DNA from: Spirochaetales bacterium | GTDB taxonomy: Bacteria; Desulfobacterota_D; UBA1144 | Length of the DNA: 9,667 nt | NCBI GenBank assembly: GCA_002730475.1 | Contig: PCAG01000044.1 | Location: 1 to 9,667, forward strand | Reading direction: 5' to 3' | In this document: positions 7,531 to 9,667 of the stretch, piece by piece | How positions within the stretch are numbered: position 1 is the stretch's first letter | How the letters are laid out: every line of letters starts with the position of its first letter | Made by a program: the position numbers and the translations under genes | Notes under the pieces: model-generated | Seen by the model: the letters and a program-made list of their open reading frames with translations, nothing else | Databases searched by the model: none | Told to the model about the DNA's origin: nothing

Positions 7531-8535
7531 ATGAAATTTGTGGTTAAAAATATATTTTTTTTTGTTTTACTTTTTTTGCTTTTTGCGTGTGGAGATAAAG
7601 GAGATGGAAAAGTTTCGAAAGGACATCGAGATGCAATTAAAATTGAATGTAATGATGATCCTGACAAAAAATTATGCGGACTAGAAGTCAGACAGAGATT
7701 TTTAGAGGAAGGAAATGATTTTGTTACTTTTGACGATCTTAATAAAGCTCAGATTAAAAGAGTAAAATTGGAGTGCATAAGATCCAAAAAATATGGTTTA
7801 GAAGCTTATAACAATTGTCTTGGAGAATATAAACAAGCTGCTTTGGATGGTACCATTACACAAATAAAAATTGCAAAAAAACCAACAAGCAATATTGAGT
7901 CTTTAGAAAAATCTGTTGTTTACGTAACGATAATTGAAATGATTGATAAAAAAGGAAAAGATTTCAAAGGTCATGGCAGCGGTTCTGGAGTAATCTTGAA
8001 TAAAAAACTTATTGCAACCAATTGCCATGTAGCATTAGTTTCTGAAAAAGGGCCTAACAGAGATATATGGATTAATAATGTGCATGATGAAAAAAAATGG
8101 GCCATAGCAACTATTCATAAGAAAAACGTAAGTAAAGATATTTGTTTATTAAAACATAGACCTGTAGAACAATTAAGTTTAGAAATGAATCCTGTAAGAG
8201 GATTAAAAAAATTTTCTAAATTAAAAAAGGGAGATTTTGTGAGAGCTATGGGTAATCCTGGCGGCTTGATTGCACACACAGCACAAGGATCAATACAATA
8301 TCTTGGAACAATAAAAGATCTTATACCGATGTTTGGTGAAAATATAACGAAAGTATATGATGAAGATACAAAAATAATTGTACATGGCGCAAAAATACAC
8401 AAAGGAAGCTCGGGTGGACCTTTATTCGATAAAGATGGAAAAATTATTGGATTAAATACCTTGGGCGCAACTGATTCGGCAGCTGAGAGCATAGCTATTT
8501 CAGCAGACTATATAATAGATCTTTTAAAAAATTAA
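7531..8535 (+). CDS. Trypsin-like (S1/HtrA-type) serine protease, predicted lipoprotein
   Basis: The protease domain covers roughly residues 120-334 counted from the ATG at 7531. The triad is visible as H166 in IATNCH, D203 in KDICLL and S294 in GSSGGP, with GNPGG (241-245) upstream of the active serine as in HtrA-type proteins. No PDZ domain follows, so it is shorter than DegP/DegS. The N-terminus has lysines, a long Phe/Leu run and LFAC with C20 followed by Gly-Asp, a lipobox that predicts lipid anchoring; Asp at +2 would favour inner-membrane retention by the E. coli rule. A linker domain with four cysteines (C40, C49, C82, C96) may hold two disulfides. An earlier in-frame ATG at 7501 would add ten residues. 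I prefer 7531 because GGTAGGTG precedes it and the signal sequence then starts cleanly. It is divergent from the vWA operon. The substrate is unknown; an operon product is one possibility. Confidence 0.9.
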   Translation: MKFVVKNIFFFVLLFLLFACGDKGDGKVSKGHRDAIKIECNDDPDKKLCGLEVRQRFLEEGNDFVTFDDLNKAQIKRVKLECIRSKKYGLEAYNNCLGEYKQAALDGTITQIKIAKKPTSNIESLEKSVVYVTIIEMIDKKGKDFKGHGSGSGVILNKKLIATNCHVALVSEKGPNRDIWINNVHDEKKWAIATIHKKNVSKDICLLKHRPVEQLSLEMNPVRGLKKFSKLKKGDFVRAMGNPGGLIAHTAQGSIQYLGTIKDLIPMFGENITKVYDEDTKIIVHGAKIHKGSSGGPLFDKDGKIIGLNTLGATDSAAESIAISADYIIDLLKN

Positions 8536-9311
8536 TTTCCTACTTGAACTTTAAAGATTAATTCTTTAACTTTTTTTCCGTTCTTGTTGCCAGCTATTCT
8601 TACTTCAGCACCAGTTTTTGGAACGAACAACAGATATATGAAAGAATTATCGCTATTGATTTGTTCTTCCTCTTCGTTAATTAATATTTGGTCAATCTTT
8701 CCCTCTTGTACTGCGCCAGTAATTGAAACAGTACCCTCTGCATCAATAATTATTAGTTTGTTAATTTTTTTCCACTTTGGTTCTATGATAGAAATTAATT
8801 CGGGGCCCACTTTTTTAGTTGTGTCTACTTCGTCTTTTTGAACAATAAATTTTGATAGAATATAGCCTTCTATACATTTATTTCCAGTTCTTATCGAAAC
8901 ATAACCCCAACCTTTGCTAGCTTCAGAAATAAAAAGTAAATTATCATTTTTCTTGATTGCTTTTAGTTTTTTTGATTTTACATCTGTCTTTAAAAATAAA
9001 GAAGTGTTAGCAGACGATCTGTGGTTAAAAGGAATTTTTGGACATTGTGCTGCCTCGCCAATTGTTTTTATCATCTCATTTTTTTTCTCAAGTTCTAAAA
9101 TTAAACAGTTTTGTTGGTTTTTGGTTAAACGGTGCCAATGATTCCAAAATTTCTGATTTCGAAGTTGCTCTTGAGTCAACTGATCTTCGGGAATACATTT
9201 TATATCTTTATGATTTTTTTTCTTATGAGCATAAGCATCACCACATAATAGGAAGATCAAAACTAACATTCCCAGAGGTGCTTTCTTTAACAATTCTGTT
9301 AATACGCCCAT
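8532..9311 (-). CDS. Exported SH3b-domain protein with C-terminal Ig-like domain (259 aa)
   Basis: Residues 1-28 form a signal peptide (K9/K10, hydrophobic core, AYA before H29), so the mature protein is periplasmic. Residues about 97-157 match a bacterial SH3b domain: a 'LFLKTD' strand, a Lys-rich turn, 'GWGYVSI' and 'IEGYILSKF' in the family order. Such domains bind peptidoglycan or peptides. Residues about 186-257 show a beta-sandwich pattern ('GTVSITGAV', 'SFIYLLFV', 'TGAEVRIAGNKNGK') like the Ig-like or glucodextranase-B-type repeats of secreted proteins. Residues 30-95 contain C39, C69 and C90 and a helical Gln/Glu/Lys-rich segment. No catalytic motif is seen. The start at 9311 has no clear Shine-Dalgarno sequence. 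A later Met at residue 15 would remove the positive n-region, so the longer form is preferred. The gene converges on the protease gene and shares its TTAA stop bases. Its role is probably envelope binding or scaffolding. Confidence 0.82.
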   Translation of the reverse strand: MGVLTELLKKAPLGMLVLIFLLCGDAYAHKKKNHKDIKCIPEDQLTQEQLRNQKFWNHWHRLTKNQQNCLILELEKKNEMIKTIGEAAQCPKIPFNHRSSANTSLFLKTDVKSKKLKAIKKNDNLLFISEASKGWGYVSIRTGNKCIEGYILSKFIVQKDEVDTTKKVGPELISIIEPKWKKINKLIIIDAEGTVSITGAVQEGKIDQILINEEEEQINSDNSFIYLLFVPKTGAEVRIAGNKNGKKVKELIFKVQVGN

Positions 9312-9469
9312 GATTGATCGTACATCAAAATTAACATTGAGTCAGCTGCTTATATCCATAGGAATTATTTATTTATATAAGTCAATTTTTTCAAAAAGTT
9401 ATAGAATTTTTACAATTTTTTTTTTATTTTTACGGTTTGTTTTTTTTTCTTTATCATTGAGTCTATTTT

Positions 9470-9490
9470 CTGGGCCATTCCTGGGCCATT
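9470..9490 (+). repeat. Short tandem repeat, 11-bp unit, about two copies
   Basis: CTGGGCCATTC at 9470-9480 is followed immediately by CTGGGCCATT at 9481-9490, giving 1.9 copies. The unit is much richer in G+C than its surroundings. It is most simply a slippage duplication. It sits about 35 bases upstream of the -10 box proposed for the tRNA, so an effect on that promoter cannot be excluded. Confidence 0.8.
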
Positions 9491-9502
9491 ATTGGCAGTG
9501 TG

Positions 9503-9532
9503 TTTTTGTCTTTCCATAATTGTACATATAAT
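9503..9532 (+). promoter_or_regulatory. Candidate sigma-70-type promoter for the tRNA-Cys gene
   Basis: TATAAT at 9527-9532 is a perfect -10 hexamer. The -35 is weak: TTTTTG at 9503-9508 with an 18-nt spacer, or TTGTCT at 9506-9511 with 15 nt. Transcription would begin near 9539 and leave a leader of about 50 nt before the mature tRNA 5' end at 9589, a normal arrangement for bacterial tRNA genes processed by RNase P. Confidence 0.45.
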
Positions 9533-9588
9533 CCGAATAGTGTAAAAGAACAGAAGTTATGCGAGGTTCGGTCTTCGTAGGACTACTT

Positions 9589-9630
9589 GGCCACGTGGCG
9601 GAATGGTTACGCAGAGGATTGCAAATCCTT
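9589..9630 (+). tRNA. tRNA-Cys (GCA), 5' portion only; T-arm and 3' acceptor strand missing
   Basis: The acceptor 5' strand GGCCACG (9589-9595), D-arm (stem GCG 9598-9600 with CGC 9610-9612, loop containing GG) and anticodon arm (stem GAGGA 9614-9618 with TCCTT 9626-9630, loop TTGCAAA, anticodon GCA at 9621-9623) fold correctly and match alphaproteobacterial tRNA-Cys as I remember it. After 9630 nothing fits. The expected T-arm (GG-TTCGA-type) is absent, and no CGTGGCC acceptor partner occurs before the window ends at 9667. TTCAAAT at 9650-9656 resembles a T-loop, but its flanks do not pair. The gene is therefore interrupted or truncated close to position 43 of the tRNA, or the last 37 bases are an assembly end artefact. 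Confidence 0.8.
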
Positions 9631-9667
9631 ACAATCAACACACCTCTCTTTCAAATATTCCCATAAA

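Larger units (their letters stand above)
9312..9588. other. Intergenic stretch with poly-T tracts, no supported gene
   Basis: This stretch of 277 bases lies between the SH3b gene start and the tRNA-Cys fragment. It contains T-runs of 10 (9416-9425) and 9 (9440-9448), an 11-bp tandem repeat at 9470-9490, and CATTGAGTC twice (9335-9343 and 9455-9463). It must hold the minus-strand promoter of the SH3b gene. TTGACT (complement of 9380-9385) with a 19-nt spacer to TATGGA (complement of 9355-9360) is a weak candidate. A plus-strand reading frame here is only the Phe/Leu/Ser-rich translation of the T-tracts. G+C rises after about 9550, approaching the tRNA. Confidence 0.5.

Noticed and set aside
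8115..8492. Minus-strand 125-codon open frame inside the protease gene
   Set aside because: It is antisense to the part of the protease gene that encodes the catalytic Asp and Ser motifs; its translation has no features of its own.
9038..9313. Plus-strand open frames antisense to the SH3b gene
   Set aside because: They mirror the signal peptide and N-terminal coding region of the minus-strand gene, whose SH3b pattern is clear.
9391..9414. AAAAA...TTTTT hairpin followed by a T-run, terminator-like on the plus strand
   Set aside because: The stem is only A-T pairs with no G-C core, and no plus-strand gene ends nearby for it to terminate.
9310..9519. Plus-strand hydrophobic 69-codon frame that could be a small membrane protein
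   Set aside because: Its hydrophobicity comes from poly-T tracts (Phe runs), it has no ribosome site, and its start overlaps the SH3b start codon on the other strand.
9561..9595. Possible upstream 3' half of a circularly permuted tRNA (GGTTCGGTC-like T-arm before the tRNA-Cys 5' part)
   Set aside because: The putative T-stem does not pair, the T-loop lacks the conserved A58, and no CGTGGCC strand to pair with the acceptor GGCCACG is present there.
9590..9599. Perfect palindrome GCCACGTGGC at the tRNA 5' end
   Set aside because: It coincides with the acceptor strand plus positions 8-11 of a normal tRNA-Cys; tRNA structure explains the bases, so an operator reading is unnecessary.
1..9667. 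CRISPR array, transposase, integrase or insertion-sequence ends
   Set aside because: No spaced direct repeats and no recombinase motifs or terminal inverted repeats were found anywhere in the window.

Overview
The window is AT-rich (about one third G+C by eye) and its proteins are rich in Lys, Asn and Ile. Close to the right edge is the 5' two thirds of a tRNA-Cys(GCA) gene. Its D-arm and anticodon arm look alphaproteobacterial. Sec signal peptides and a lipobox point to a Gram-negative envelope. A streamlined low-G+C alphaproteobacterium of the SAR11 type is my best guess, held with moderate to low confidence. No housekeeping protein gene is present to settle it.

Layout. About three quarters of the window is one minus-strand operon. 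In transcription order it encodes: an exported von Willebrand A (vWA) protein with an intact MIDAS motif (7361-5964); a four-helix membrane protein (5961-5401); a divergent tubulin/FtsZ-like GTPase (5404-3860); a 1147-residue protein with an unknown N-terminal half and an Hsp70/actin-type ATPase domain in its C-terminal half (3857-414); and the start of another exported protein that runs off the left edge (408 to <1). Junctions are 2 nt apart, overlapping by 4 nt (ATGA), 2 nt apart and 5 nt apart, so the five genes are almost certainly co-transcribed. A 169-nt intergenic stretch with an inverted repeat separates the vWA gene from a divergent lipoprotein serine protease of the trypsin/HtrA type (7531-8535, plus strand). 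That gene converges on, and shares its stop bases with, an exported SH3b plus Ig-like protein (9311-8532, minus strand). The right end is a poly-T-rich intergenic stretch, a good -10 box, and a tRNA-Cys gene whose T-arm and 3' acceptor strand are missing.

How the genes may work together. The operon puts two nucleotide-driven, potentially filament-forming or switching proteins (tubulin-like and actin/Hsp70-like) in the cytoplasm. A small polytopic protein sits in the inner membrane, and a MIDAS-type adhesion or assembly protein sits in the periplasm. The flanking protease lipoprotein and SH3b protein are also envelope proteins. This is consistent with an envelope-spanning membrane-remodelling machine, or possibly a conflict/defence device. 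Divergent FtsZ/tubulin families linked to vWA genes have been proposed to act in membrane remodelling (Makarova and Koonin 2010, recalled from memory). The combination seen here, with an Hsp70-type ATPase fused to a large unknown N-terminal region, is the most interesting content of the window. Its function is inferred from domain content only.
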